Shown here: piece by piece, positions 34,011-42,951 of the stretch
How the letters are laid out: every line of letters starts with the position of its first letter
Position numbering within the stretch: position 1 is the first letter of the stretch
Origin: Veillonella tobetsuensis
GTDB taxonomy: Bacteria > Bacillota > Negativicutes > Veillonellales > Veillonellaceae
Length of the DNA: 64,000 bases
Assembly: GCF_001078375.1 (NCBI RefSeq)
Contig: NZ_BBXI01000002.1
Span: 62,001 to 126,000, forward strand
Direction: 5' to 3'
Notes under the pieces: generated by a model
Seen by the model: only the letters and a program-made list of their open reading frames with translations
Database searches by the model: none
What the model was told of the DNA's origin: nothing
Position numbers and translations under genes: made by a program

Positions 34011-35636
34011 ATGAATCCATTACAGCAAAAGCTAGACATTAATAACGAACGGTACAGAATTATTGTATCTATTAAAGAGGATTATTTAGACGGTAAATTA
34101 TCCTTGGAAGAGGGTAACCGTATTTTAAAAGAAAAGTTAGGCACTTGTACGCCTGACGAATTTGCTTATGCAGAGCAAAGTTTGAAAGGTATCTATAAGG
34201 ATGAAGAAATACTAGACAAGATGGATGATTTGTTGAATTTATTTGACGGTGTATTAGTACGTGCCGAAAATGAGTACCCAGAGAATCATCCATTGTGGGC
34301 TTATTTAGAAGAAATTAATGCGGTTGAAAAGGTAGCTCTTGAAGCGGATGAATTGTTAAAACAAGATAAGTTTATTAAAAATCCTTGGCTTGGTGTTTTT
34401 GATTCCTTAGCAGAATGGCGTATCCATCTATCTCGTAAGCAAAATCAATTATATCCAATGTTAGAAAATCATGGGTTTGATCGTCCAACGCGGATTATGT
34501 GGACCTTTGATGATGGCGTTCGCGATTCTATCTCTTCATCCTACGCATTGCTTCGTGAAGATAAATATGAGGAGTTTTTAGCATCTGTTCCAGAAACACT
34601 GGCAAAGTTACGTGATTTGAACTCTAAGGAGTTAGAAGTTTTATTGCCAACATCCTTTAAACTATTAAGCGATGAAGAGTTTGTGCGCATGAGCAAAAAT
34701 GACCATGAAATCGGTTATGCTATTATTAACGCACCAGGTTTATATGTCGTGCCAGGTATTAACGATTCCGCAGCCTCATTAAATGGAAATACTGCTGGTC
34801 ATAATAGTGCAGTATCTAATGAGTTTCTAAATGATTTAGCAGGCTTATTATCTAAGTATGTAGGTCCTGTAGGTGGAGCACCAGTTGGTAAGGATACAGT
34901 CCTCGATGTGGCGACAGGCAAGTTGACCTTAGAGCAAATCAATTTGCTGTTCCGTCATCTTCCAGTAGACTTGTCTTATGTTGATGAAAATGAACTCGTT
35001 AAGTTTTACAGTGATACGCCACATCGTATATTCCCTCGCAGTGCCAATGTTATTGGTCGTGAAGTGAAGAATTGTCATCCTGCTAAGTCTGTTCATGTTG
35101 TAGAAGAAATCGTAGAGAAATTTCGTTCTGGTGAGCAAAACCAAGCTGAATTCTGGATCAATAAACCGGGATTGTTTATCTATGTTATCTACACGGCCGT
35201 GCGCGATGAAAATGGTAAATTCCGCGGTGTCTTAGAAATGATGCAAGATTGTACTCATATTCGTGAACTTGAAGGCTCTCGTACCTTGTTGACTTGGGAT
35301 AAGACTGATTTTGTAGGAAATACAGATAATAATGGTAATGATAAATCCCTAGCTCAAGAGGCCGCAGAAGAGGTCGATGAAGAACCACTTACTACCGATG
35401 CAGATGGGAGATTCCATATCGATGCGAAGACAACATTATCTAATCTCATTAAACAAAGCCCGGATATCGTAGATTATTTGATTTCTTTAAATCCTAAATT
35501 CGAGAAATTAAAAACGCCTATGGTAAAAGTTATGGCTAAGGTGGCTACCATCAAGATGATTGCGGAGCGCGGTGATTTTGATGTAGATGATTTGATTGGT
35601 AAAATCGACGCATTTATTAATAAAAATAAAAAGTAA
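34011..35636 (+). CDS. DUF438/hemerythrin-like/PAS/DUF1858 protein
   Basis: 541 residues, ATG 34011 with GGAGGTATAAGC upstream. An N-terminal DUF438 helical region (to about residue 75) is followed by a hemerythrin-like helical segment; its iron-binding His set looks incomplete (ENHPLWAYL, RIHLSRKQNQLYPMLENHGF). A PAS-like domain (FPRSANVIGREVKNCHPAKS, FIYVIYTAVRDENGKFRG) comes next. The C-terminal 75 residues match DUF1858 (DAKTTLSNLIKQSPDIVDYL). The family is linked to redox, NO or lactate-related sensing and iron-sulfur repair, but no direct evidence is visible here. Soluble, monocistronic. Confidence 0.8.
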   Translation: MNPLQQKLDINNERYRIIVSIKEDYLDGKLSLEEGNRILKEKLGTCTPDEFAYAEQSLKGIYKDEEILDKMDDLLNLFDGVLVRAENEYPENHPLWAYLEEINAVEKVALEADELLKQDKFIKNPWLGVFDSLAEWRIHLSRKQNQLYPMLENHGFDRPTRIMWTFDDGVRDSISSSYALLREDKYEEFLASVPETLAKLRDLNSKELEVLLPTSFKLLSDEEFVRMSKNDHEIGYAIINAPGLYVVPGINDSAASLNGNTAGHNSAVSNEFLNDLAGLLSKYVGPVGGAPVGKDTVLDVATGKLTLEQINLLFRHLPVDLSYVDENELVKFYSDTPHRIFPRSANVIGREVKNCHPAKSVHVVEEIVEKFRSGEQNQAEFWINKPGLFIYVIYTAVRDENGKFRGVLEMMQDCTHIRELEGSRTLLTWDKTDFVGNTDNNGNDKSLAQEAAEEVDEEPLTTDADGRFHIDAKTTLSNLIKQSPDIVDYLISLNPKFEKLKTPMVKVMAKVATIKMIAERGDFDVDDLIGKIDAFINKNKK

Positions 35637-35653
35637 CTCTCCTAGATAAATAA

Positions 35654-35679
35654 GAGGCGAGGTCGCGTGACCTTGCCTC
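35654..35679 (+). terminator. Hairpin after the DUF438 gene
   Basis: GAGGCGAGGTC pairs with GACCTTGCCTC (one G-U) around GCGT, followed by a weak T-rich stretch (ATTTAATTTTG). Confidence 0.65.
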
Positions 35680-35977
35680 ATTTAATTTTGTTATTAGTCT
35701 AGTAATATAGGGTTTCCTTTGTTATTGTCGATGATACTTGAATAGACTTAGAGGGCTTACAATAGTTATCAATTTTTGTTATTACAAAATATGTTGCACT
35801 AATTCAAAATAAACATACAATAATTTACTTTTATTCATCTCTTTTGTGTATACAAATTTGGTTGAAAAAGGTAAAATAGAAAATAATGAAAGTGTTTGCA
35901 AAAATCATATTTTCATAAATTAATATACTTTTACAAGAGAAATTACTAAGATATTTAAAGGTGAGGATCTAGATACT
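35680..35977. other. AT-rich leader region of pckA
   Basis: About 300 bases with no small gene or strong hairpin. Several TATAAT-like hexamers are present but no clearly spaced promoter pair can be chosen. Confidence 0.4.
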
Positions 35978-37606
35978 ATGTCGACAAGACGCGTTTGGAA
36001 GCAAAGTGAAATTAAAACAAACCCATTATTTTCTAAGATGCGCAGTACTATTGAAACTGCATTTTATGGAAACAATGTAACGCCTATTACATCTGTGGCA
36101 CAAGCGTACCAATTTGCCACTGAAGAACCAGGTGTTATCGTCCTCGATATGCCTGTATATAAACCATGCGAGCAAGGTTTGCCAGCTGATGCAAAGGTAC
36201 TAGTTACAAACGATGGTAAAACTACAGGTCGTTATGCAAAAGCTCGTCGCATTATTGGCGATGAAGGCATTGACGAAGTGGAACTTGCTAATATTGCACG
36301 TGATGCAGTCTATGATAGCCGTGGTAAAGAATGGATTTCTGCTGAAACTATCGTAGGTCTTGATAAAAAGTTCACAGCTCGTGCGCATTTGATGATTCCA
36401 AAAGACCATGCATCCATTTTGTATTCTTGGATTATGAACTTTAAGTTCTTTGATGCCGCTGTAAAAGAATTCTACAATGATAGTGTAGAAATTCCAGAAG
36501 GCGATATTTATATCTATTCTGATCCTGACTATGTGGTGCCAGGTCATCCAGGTGGGCTTGCTATTTTTGACCCAGCTCATAACTGCGCTATGATTCTTGG
36601 TATGCGCTACTTTGGGGAACATAAAAAAGGTACCCTTACATTGGCATGGTCCTTGGCAAATCGTTTCGACTATGTAGCATGCCACGGCGGTATGAAACGT
36701 TATAATCTTGAAAATGGTAAAAGCTACACTATCGGTGTATTTGGCTTGTCCGGTTCTGGTAAATCTACATTAACTCATGAAAAACATGATGGTCGTTATG
36801 ATATTTCTATCTTGCATGACGATGCATATATCATCAATACTAATGACTTGAGTTCTATTGCTCTTGAACCTACATATTTCGACAAAATGCAAGACTATCC
36901 TGTGGAACATCCTGCTAATGAATTCTTGTTGACTCTACAAAATGTTGGCGTAACTATGGATGAGGATGGCCGTAAGGTTGTGTTGGCAGAAGATGTGCGT
37001 AATAATAATGGTCGCGCTATTAAATCTCAATTTTGGACAGATAATCGTGTAAACTACGTAGATCAACCAGTTAATGCCATTGTATGGCTTATGAAAGATA
37101 AAACTTTGCCACCAATCCTTAAAGTCGATGACCCTGTTTTGGCATCTACCATGGGTGCTACACTTGCGACACGTCGTTCGACAGCGGAAAAACTCGATGC
37201 TCACGTTGATCCAAATGCACTTGTTATCGAACCATATGCAAATCCATTCCGTACCTATCCATTGGTTCGTGATTATGAAAGCTACAAAAAATTGTTCTCT
37301 GAATGTGGCGTAGAATGTTACATCATGAACACAGGGTTCTTCTTGGAAAATAAAATTCCTAAAGAAGTGACTCTTGATTTGTTGGAACGCTTGGTAGAAG
37401 GCACATTGGACTTCAAACCATTTTATAAATATGAAAACCTTTCCTATGTAGAGGTTCCTGGTTTTGAACCACCATTCCAAGTGCGTGAATACCATCACCA
37501 ATTGCACAAAGCTTTTGAGTTCCGCTATGACTATGTGGAAAATCTCAGAGACGGTAAAAATGAATTACCAGATGAAGTACTTGATGTACTAAAAACTTTA
37601 ATGTAA
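35978..37606 (+). CDS. pckA: Phosphoenolpyruvate carboxykinase (ATP)
   Basis: 542 residues, ATG 35978 behind AAAGGTGAGG. It interconverts oxaloacetate + ATP and PEP + CO2 + ADP in the cytoplasm. The kinase P-loop is FGLSGSGKSTLTHEKHD, the metal-binding region is ILHDDAYIIN, and the C-terminal adenine/substrate segments are conserved. In a lactate/C4-dicarboxylate fermenter it links oxaloacetate to gluconeogenesis, or works in reverse. The last 19 bases of the gene, ending inside the stop codon, recur in inverted orientation three times downstream. Confidence 0.95.
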   Translation: MSTRRVWKQSEIKTNPLFSKMRSTIETAFYGNNVTPITSVAQAYQFATEEPGVIVLDMPVYKPCEQGLPADAKVLVTNDGKTTGRYAKARRIIGDEGIDEVELANIARDAVYDSRGKEWISAETIVGLDKKFTARAHLMIPKDHASILYSWIMNFKFFDAAVKEFYNDSVEIPEGDIYIYSDPDYVVPGHPGGLAIFDPAHNCAMILGMRYFGEHKKGTLTLAWSLANRFDYVACHGGMKRYNLENGKSYTIGVFGLSGSGKSTLTHEKHDGRYDISILHDDAYIINTNDLSSIALEPTYFDKMQDYPVEHPANEFLLTLQNVGVTMDEDGRKVVLAEDVRNNNGRAIKSQFWTDNRVNYVDQPVNAIVWLMKDKTLPPILKVDDPVLASTMGATLATRRSTAEKLDAHVDPNALVIEPYANPFRTYPLVRDYESYKKLFSECGVECYIMNTGFFLENKIPKEVTLDLLERLVEGTLDFKPFYKYENLSYVEVPGFEPPFQVREYHHQLHKAFEFRYDYVENLRDGKNELPDEVLDVLKTLM

Positions 37607-37625
37607 TACCTAAATACGGTGGCGG

Positions 37626-37700
37626 ATAAAAAATCCTCCTCAAGCCGACACGCTACTGCGCTACGCGGAGCCCGAAGTCGTTTGAGGAGGATTTTTTTAT
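37626..37700 (+). terminator. Terminator with subtype-B hairpin core after pckA
   Basis: ATAAAAAAATCCTCCTCAA pairs with TTGAGGAGGATTTTTTTAT. The interior is a variant core, GCTACTGCGCTACGCGGAGC followed by CCGAAGTCG, related at its 3' side to the GGCC-AAAGTC core of the other elements. Confidence 0.75.
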
Positions 37701-37719
37701 CCTTACTCATTTAATAAAT

Positions 37720-38030
37720 ACATTAAAGTTTTTAGCACATTTGCGTTAGAGAAGCTACTGCGCTAAAGCGGAGCCCGAAGTTTTTTCCAGAGGGGCTATT
37801 TCTTTTCTGTATCTGTTTACATTAAGGTTTTTAGTGCATCGGTGTAGGGGGAGCTACTGGGCTAAAGCGGAGCCCAAAGTCATTTGTGACGGGCTGTTTT
37901 TACTTTATCCTTTATGCTTATACATTAAAGTTTTTAGCACATTTGTGTTAGAGAAGCTACTGCACTACGCGGAGCCCAACGCAGGGTGTGAGCTAACAGA
38001 GAAGCGCAGCGGCATATGGGGAGATTTATA
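37720..38030 (+). repeat. Three tandem ~100-base repeats with inverted pckA 3'-end sequence
   Basis: Each unit opens with ACATTAAAGTTTTTAGCAC or a close variant (37720, 37819, 37922). A G-rich stretch, GCTACTG(C/G)(G/A)CTA, GCGGAGCCC and a loosely paired 3' part follow. The opening 19-mer is the inverse complement of the pckA end at 37586-37604 (18 of 19 for the first and third copies). The units therefore share the subtype-B core of the pckA terminator. No coding frame in this stretch is convincing. Confidence 0.75.
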
Positions 38031-38172
38031 CTCTTTGTTACCTTAATTCCCAATAAAAACAGGAGTTAAAAAACAGAAGTTTGTGAAAATAAAATGAGCG
38101 AAATAATTGATGGAATATCGATATAATCTGATGCTATTTGGATATAAAAATTGAAAATATTATAAATTTTAA

Positions 38173-38201
38173 TTGACAAATGTCCTTCGAGAAAATATAC
38201 T
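38173..38201 (+). promoter_or_regulatory. Sigma-70-type promoter of cooS
   Basis: TTGACA (38173-38178), a 17-base spacer and TATACT (38196-38201), about 130 bases before the cooS ATG. The long leader contains a GGCCTACGTAGGCC palindrome just before the ribosome site. Confidence 0.6.
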
Positions 38202-38334
38202 TAAAGCAGTTTAAAACATATTTTGGAGATAGGATTTAAAGTCCGTCATTATGGTGGAATTAACCTGAAATAAATGTAGAATATGTTTTCTTATTATTGT
38301 CAGCTGGCCTACGTAGGCCCCTAGGAGGTTTATT

Positions 38335-40527
38335 ATGAGTAAAGATGTGGAAAACAAAAATACCCATGACCATAGCCATGGTGAACATCATCATTGCCAT
38401 TGTGGCGGTCATCATCACAATCATGACCACAATTATGATCACGAACATCATCACGACCACGATCATAATCATGATTATGATCATGAACACAATCATGACC
38501 ATGGTCACGATCATAGCCATGAAAAGGCGCTGCCTACAGATAAATGGGTGCCACACACTCATGAACCAGGCGTGCCTCATGAACATGGCGTAAATGATTA
38601 TCTTAAGGCTGTTGCTGAGTATCGTAAAACATGGCCTACTAAGCAAGATGTTATCGAGCAAACTCCTGACCCTGCCGTGCGTGAGATGATTCTTCGTATG
38701 GAACAAATCGGTTGCGACACTGTATTTGACCGTTTCGATAAACAACAACCTCAATGTGCGTTCGGTATTGCAGGCGTATGTTGTCGTATTTGTTTCATGG
38801 GTCCATGTAAAATTACGCCTAAGAGCCCTCGTGGTGTCTGCGGTGCCGATGCGGATCTTATCGTAGCTCGTAACATGACACGTGCTGCTGCTGGTGGTTT
38901 GACTCAACATGGTGCGCATGCTCGTGAAATTTTGATTTCTTTGAAAGCTGCCGCTAATGATCAATTGGATATTCCAATTTTGGGCGAAGAAAAAATCCGT
39001 ACTGTATGTAAGGCTTTCAACATCCCTGAAGAAGGTCGTTCTTTGAAAGAAGTAGCTAATGATTTAGCAGACGTTCTATTAGAAGATTTGAGTCGTGCAT
39101 TGCCTGGCGAATATAAAACAATTACAGCAATGGCTCCTGCTGAACGTCGCGAAGTTTGGAAAAACTTGGATATTTTGCCTATTTCCGCGTACAATGAAGC
39201 ATTTGATGCATACCATCGTACTTGCGTAGGTACAGATGGCGATTGGGAAAGCAACATGAAACAATTCTTGCGTTGTGGTCTTGCTTTCACATTTACTGGC
39301 GTAGTAGCGGCAGATATCGCTACAGATGCATTGTTCGGACAAGGCGGTCGCCGTACATCCAAAGTTAACATTGGTGCCTTGAAAAAAGGTTATGTAAATA
39401 TCGCTGTTCATGGTCACTTGCCAACATTAGTATCTCAAATTTGTACAATTGGTGCCTCTGAAGAGTATTTAGAAAAAGCGAAAGCTATCGGTGCCAAAGG
39501 CATCCAATTCTACGGTATTTGCTGCTCTGGTTTGTCCAGCATGTACCGTTATGAAAATGTTATTCCATTGTGTAATGCTATCGGTGCGGAACTTGTACTT
39601 GGTACTGGCGCACTCGATTGCTGGGTAGCTGACGTTCAAGACGTTTACCCTGCTATTATGGACGTAGCACGTTGCTTCAACACAAAGGTTATCACTACAT
39701 CTGATGCAGCGCGTTTACCAGGTGCAGAACACATTGGTTACGATCACCATCATACTAACTTGTCTGAAACAAAAGCATTGGCTCGCAAAATCTTGGATCG
39801 CGCTCTTGAAGCTCATGAATTGCGTAAAGGCATGCCTGTATTCATTCCGCCATACGAAATCACTGCAGAGGTTGGTTTCTCTCCAGAATCCACTGTTAAA
39901 CATTATGGTTCCTTCAAACCATTGGCAGAGGCTTTAAAATCTGGTAAAGTTCGTGGTATCGTTAACGTAGTAGGTTGTTCCAACCCTCGCGTTATCTACG
40001 AAAAAGCAACTGTAGATATCGTTGATACACTTATCAAAAATGGCTGTATCATCTTAACAAATGGTTGTGCGTCCTTCCCATTAATGAAACTTGGTTACTG
40101 TAATACAGATGCTATTAAGAAATGTAGCCCTGCATTACAAGAGTTCTTGGGCGATGATCAACCACCAGTATGGCATGTTGGCGAATGTGTAGATAATGCA
40201 CGTTCCTCTGGTATCTTCGGTGGTATTGCGGCTGAACTTGGTCTTAACTTGCCACAATTGCCATTCGCTATGTCTAGCCCTGAATGGTCTAACGAAAAAG
40301 GTATCGATGCATCCCTTGGCTTCCGCTTGATGGGTATCAACTCTTACCATTGCGTTGAGCCACCTACACAAGGCTCTGATGCTGTTACAAAATGGCTTAA
40401 AGAAGACACTAAAGACATCTTAGGCTCTGTTATGTATGTAAATACAGATCCTGCTAAAGTTGCTGAAAAAATCTTGGCAGATATTGATGCTAAACGTGCT
40501 GCTTTAGGTTGGGCAGAAGTAAAATAA
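38335..40527 (+). CDS. cooS: Anaerobic Ni-Fe carbon monoxide dehydrogenase, catalytic subunit, with His-rich N-terminus
   Basis: 730 residues, ATG 38335 behind CTAGGAGGTT. Residues 11-62 contain 26 His plus CHC, a probable nickel-storage extension not found in standard CooS. The D- and B-cluster cysteines are intact (Cys141, 149, 150, 153, 158, 169). Of the C-cluster ligands, His361 (GHLP), Cys397 (GICC), and the Cys of VVGCSN, TNGCAS and GECVDN are present. The position of Carboxydothermus CODH-II Cys333 appears to be Asp436, with a new Cys429 nearby. It oxidises CO to CO2 in canonical enzymes. No cooC, cooF or acetyl-CoA synthase gene is adjacent, so maturation and electron partners must lie elsewhere. 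Confidence 0.9.
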   Translation: MSKDVENKNTHDHSHGEHHHCHCGGHHHNHDHNYDHEHHHDHDHNHDYDHEHNHDHGHDHSHEKALPTDKWVPHTHEPGVPHEHGVNDYLKAVAEYRKTWPTKQDVIEQTPDPAVREMILRMEQIGCDTVFDRFDKQQPQCAFGIAGVCCRICFMGPCKITPKSPRGVCGADADLIVARNMTRAAAGGLTQHGAHAREILISLKAAANDQLDIPILGEEKIRTVCKAFNIPEEGRSLKEVANDLADVLLEDLSRALPGEYKTITAMAPAERREVWKNLDILPISAYNEAFDAYHRTCVGTDGDWESNMKQFLRCGLAFTFTGVVAADIATDALFGQGGRRTSKVNIGALKKGYVNIAVHGHLPTLVSQICTIGASEEYLEKAKAIGAKGIQFYGICCSGLSSMYRYENVIPLCNAIGAELVLGTGALDCWVADVQDVYPAIMDVARCFNTKVITTSDAARLPGAEHIGYDHHHTNLSETKALARKILDRALEAHELRKGMPVFIPPYEITAEVGFSPESTVKHYGSFKPLAEALKSGKVRGIVNVVGCSNPRVIYEKATVDIVDTLIKNGCIILTNGCASFPLMKLGYCNTDAIKKCSPALQEFLGDDQPPVWHVGECVDNARSSGIFGGIAAELGLNLPQLPFAMSSPEWSNEKGIDASLGFRLMGINSYHCVEPPTQGSDAVTKWLKEDTKDILGSVMYVNTDPAKVAEKILADIDAKRAALGWAEVK

Positions 40528-40539
40528 TATAATATAAAC

Positions 40540-40625
40540 AAAAGACCCTCTCCATAATCCTCCACCGCCCAGATCTGTTCCTTCGGAACAGGGGCAAAGT
40601 CGGATTCTGAAGAGGGTCTTTTTTG
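40540..40625 (+). terminator. cooS terminator containing hairpin element E5
   Basis: AAAAGACCCTCT pairs with AGAGGGTCTTTT, followed by a T-run. Inside, TCCACC faces AAAGTC, and the inner stem is GCCC/GGGC where other copies have GGCC/GGCC, a compensatory change. The bulge is AGAT and the apical stem CTGTTCC/GGAACAG has a TTCG loop. A half copy with GCAAAGTCGGA follows at about 40640-40670. Confidence 0.8.
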
Positions 40626-40769
40626 TATAAGGAGAAAAGACAGAGCAAAGTCGGACGTACTGAGAGGGTTATTTCATTAGAGGTAAACTCTAAATTAGTA
40701 AATCTAAATGATGAGTTTTATTTTTTACGTTTTAGCCTAATTAACTAATAATTATTTATGAAAGAATAA

Positions 40770-40878
40770 AAGCGTCAGGTAGGCCTGACGCTTCATTGTA
40801 ATTTCCATCTTAAGTTTATTCAAATAAACTTAAGAAACGCCTAACGTAATAAGTACTGGTAATACTTACACGTTAGGC
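40770..40878. other. Cluster of three palindromes between cooS and the MBL gene
   Basis: AGCGTCAGG/CCTGACGCT (40770-40793), CTTAAGTTTATT/AATAAACTTAAG (40809-40834) and GCCTAACGT/ACGTTAGGC (40839-40878), the last with a further GCCTAACG at about 40915. The first may terminate the minus-strand MBL gene. No T-run fits the others. No gene is visible between 40528 and 40993. Confidence 0.55.
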
Positions 40879-40993
40879 ACATCTTATTTCCCAAATTTTT
40901 AGATGAGCCTAACGCTTGCACACGTCAATGACTCTCTTTATGTTTATAGTATACCTCAATAACAACATAAAAACAACATAGGTATATAGTAAC

Positions 40994-41779
40994 TTATAGT
41001 ACAATAGTTTCTCCATCCTCAGGGACTGCTACATGGCTTTCGATATTGGTGCCTTTGATAAACTTGTGCACATCCTTACGGCTTGTTGCAGTATGATTAA
41101 CTGTATCCATGTGAACCGCAATGATTTTAGCCTCTGGTTTGCGTACCACCATGCGGCCAATATCTTTTGTACCCATAATAATACTATCTTCAAAGCCCAA
41201 AACTTGAGCATATCCTGTATTCATAATAATAACATTAGGGTCGAAGCGAAGAAGGGCCTTCTCTACATCGCTTGTCCATACTGTATCGCCTACAAGGTAC
41301 ACAGTAGGTTCGCCTTCTGCTTCAAAAATAACGCCCATTGCATCGCCTGCTAATGGTGCGAGAACTGGATTTGCATACATTTCTACAGTGCCGTGTGAGC
41401 CCCCTGTTTTTCTTAATGTGATACCATTAAACTCAAGACTTTCAAAAAGGATACGTACATCATTAAAGCCTTGGGAGATAATAAGTTCTTTGTCCGCTGT
41501 ATTTTGCACAAAAATAGGAAGTGACTTTGGAATAGATTTAATTGCCGTGTCATCCCAATGATCGAGATGTGTGTGTGTAACTACTACTGCAGTTACATTG
41601 CTTAATAGATTGTCCATTGGTACAGGTAAATCAACCATAGGCATTCTTTGTTGATAGTTAAATGTTCCTTCAAAGCCAGGATAAGTATCTTTTGGTGCTA
41701 AGAATGGATCAATAAGAAATGTTGTGTTTTTTATTGTTAATTTTCCTGTAGCATTTCTAATGTGAGTATATTGTGTCAT
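40994..41779 (-). CDS. MBL-fold metal-dependent hydrolase (UlaG-like)
   Basis: 261 residues, ATG 41779 behind AAGGAGATACC. The HxHxDH metal motif is HTHLDH at residues 69-74. GSHGTVEM, the YLVGDTVW segment and a late His (AVHMDTVNHTATS) complete the metallo-beta-lactamase fold. It resembles UlaG/YycJ-type lactonases or phosphodiesterases; the substrate is unknown. It is divergent from the TetR gene, with a palindromic operator between them, so it is a likely target of that regulator. Confidence 0.85.
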   Translation of the reverse strand: MTQYTHIRNATGKLTIKNTTFLIDPFLAPKDTYPGFEGTFNYQQRMPMVDLPVPMDNLLSNVTAVVVTHTHLDHWDDTAIKSIPKSLPIFVQNTADKELIISQGFNDVRILFESLEFNGITLRKTGGSHGTVEMYANPVLAPLAGDAMGVIFEAEGEPTVYLVGDTVWTSDVEKALLRFDPNVIIMNTGYAQVLGFEDSIIMGTKDIGRMVVRKPEAKIIAVHMDTVNHTATSRKDVHKFIKGTNIESHVAVPEDGETIVL

Positions 41780-41900
41780 AGGTATCTCCTTAATTGTATT
41801 TTGAAAATCTAATTAAATAGATTACTGTTTGTAATCCCTAGAATTAGTGTACCTTGTTTTGTTATACTAGTCTCAACAATAATTGACACTATGTTTGTTA

Positions 41901-41927
41901 ATAGACACATTGTATAAATGTGTCTAT
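41901..41927. promoter_or_regulatory. TetR operator candidate
   Basis: ATAGACACATT and AATGTGTCTAT are perfect 11-base arms with a five-base spacer. The site lies 13 bases before the TetR start and in the shared promoter region of the divergent MBL gene, the usual place for autoregulation. Confidence 0.7.
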
Positions 41928-41939
41928 GTAGGAGGTTAT

Positions 41940-42539
41940 ATGATAACTCGAAAAGAAATGACACGAATGTTGTTAAAAGAAGGGTTGCTTAGTTGTTTAG
42001 AAAACCATTCTTTTGAGTCTTTAACCGTAACATTGTTGTGTAAAGCATCAGGTATAACTCGCTCTACTTTTTATTTACACTATAGCAATATCATGGAAAT
42101 TGTTGATGATTTAGTAGATGATGCAATCGCTTATTCGAGACCAGGAATGGTAGATAATAATAATTTACAAACTATAGCTCAAACCTTATCGGCTGCTTCT
42201 GATTCAGTGTCATTGAGAGAATCATACGATTCTATTTTTGATAGATTGCCTTTATGTCAGCGTATTATACGACATAAAAAGTATTTACCTTTATTTTTAG
42301 ATGACCAAATTTCAGAATATGTATTGCAACGAATTATACGGAGTGAAAAAGATCGGCAAGGGCTTGTTATGGCAGAAGCACTTGGGACTTCATTTGACGT
42401 GGGTGTATCCGTTTTTGTATTTTTAGTGCACGGACTATATGCTGTTAATAAACAATATAAGTGGTCCCAAAGCGATGAATGGTTAGAAGCGCAGAAAGTT
42501 ATCTTTGAACTCGTTTACCGTGGGTTACATAGAAAATAA
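41940..42539 (+). CDS. TetR/AcrR-family transcriptional regulator
   Basis: 199 residues from ATG 41940, chosen because TAGGAGGTT precedes it. The N-terminal helix-turn-helix reads LTVTLLCKASGITRSTFYLH. The C-terminal ligand domain is helical and unlike other TetR members. It probably binds the palindrome directly upstream, repressing itself and the divergent MBL hydrolase gene. The ligand is unknown. Confidence 0.85.
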   Translation: MITRKEMTRMLLKEGLLSCLENHSFESLTVTLLCKASGITRSTFYLHYSNIMEIVDDLVDDAIAYSRPGMVDNNNLQTIAQTLSAASDSVSLRESYDSIFDRLPLCQRIIRHKKYLPLFLDDQISEYVLQRIIRSEKDRQGLVMAEALGTSFDVGVSVFVFLVHGLYAVNKQYKWSQSDEWLEAQKVIFELVYRGLHRK

Positions 42540-42591
42540 GCATATAAGGCTCACATACTTCCTTGGCGCATCTTAGGCAATACATGCTCAC

Positions 42592-42625
42592 CTAGAAATT
42601 AGTACAGGCCTGTACTAATTTCTAG
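42592..42625. repeat. 34-base perfect palindrome
   Basis: CTAGAAATTAGTACAGG is followed immediately by its exact reverse complement with no loop. There is no adjacent T-run, so it is not a typical terminator. Function unknown; it may be a dyad-binding site or a cruciform. Confidence 0.8.
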
Positions 42626-42680
42626 AAGCGGTATATGGATGAGGTTAAGTCCCTAGGCCGCAGACCGTTCTGTCTATTTA

Positions 42681-42951
42681 GAACGTATAAATTCATGGAC
42701 AACCGTAATTGCTGTAATAGAAAATATAATTCACCATGTAGATAATCTAATTCACATCTAATTTCTAATGAAATAACCCCCTCAGAGAGTCCGACTTTGC
42801 TAGGCCAAGGCCTAGCCGCAGGCCGTTAAGGCGGTGGAGGACGACTGAGGGGGTATTTCATTACCCAAATTAAGGGTGAATTATATTTTCTTTAATGATG
42901 TAAATTATATTTTCTATACAGCTATAAGGTAGAACATGAATTTATACGTTC
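42681..42951. repeat. Nested inverted-repeat element E6 at the narK 3' end
   Basis: Three perfect or near-perfect arm pairs nest around the family core. They are 42681-42697 with 42935-42951 (17 of 17), 42719-42735 with 42875-42891 (17 of 17), and 42767-42785 with 42845-42862. The right outermost arm contains the last codons and stop of narK. The core, read on the minus strand, has TCCACC and AAAGTC. It probably includes the narK terminator. Confidence 0.8.

Noticed and set aside
37720-38030. CRISPR-like array
   Set aside because: The ~100-base repeat units are contiguous and diverged, lacking short identical repeats and unique spacers, and no cas genes are near.
37834-38046. 70-residue frame in the pckA repeat array
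   Set aside because: Formed by the tandem repeats; no ribosome site and no conserved protein pattern.
38380-38525. Microsatellite-like CATGAC/GATCAT repeat
   Set aside because: It is in frame and encodes the His-rich N-terminus of the CO dehydrogenase, so it is coding and not a separate repeat element.
38260-38964. 234-residue minus-strand frame opposite cooS
   Set aside because: It is the antisense of the His-rich codons (CAT/GAT runs) and has no ribosome site or recognisable domain.
40809-40834. Rho-independent terminator at the CTTAAG palindrome
   Set aside because: A perfect inverted repeat without a T-run on either strand; listed as a palindrome of unknown role instead.
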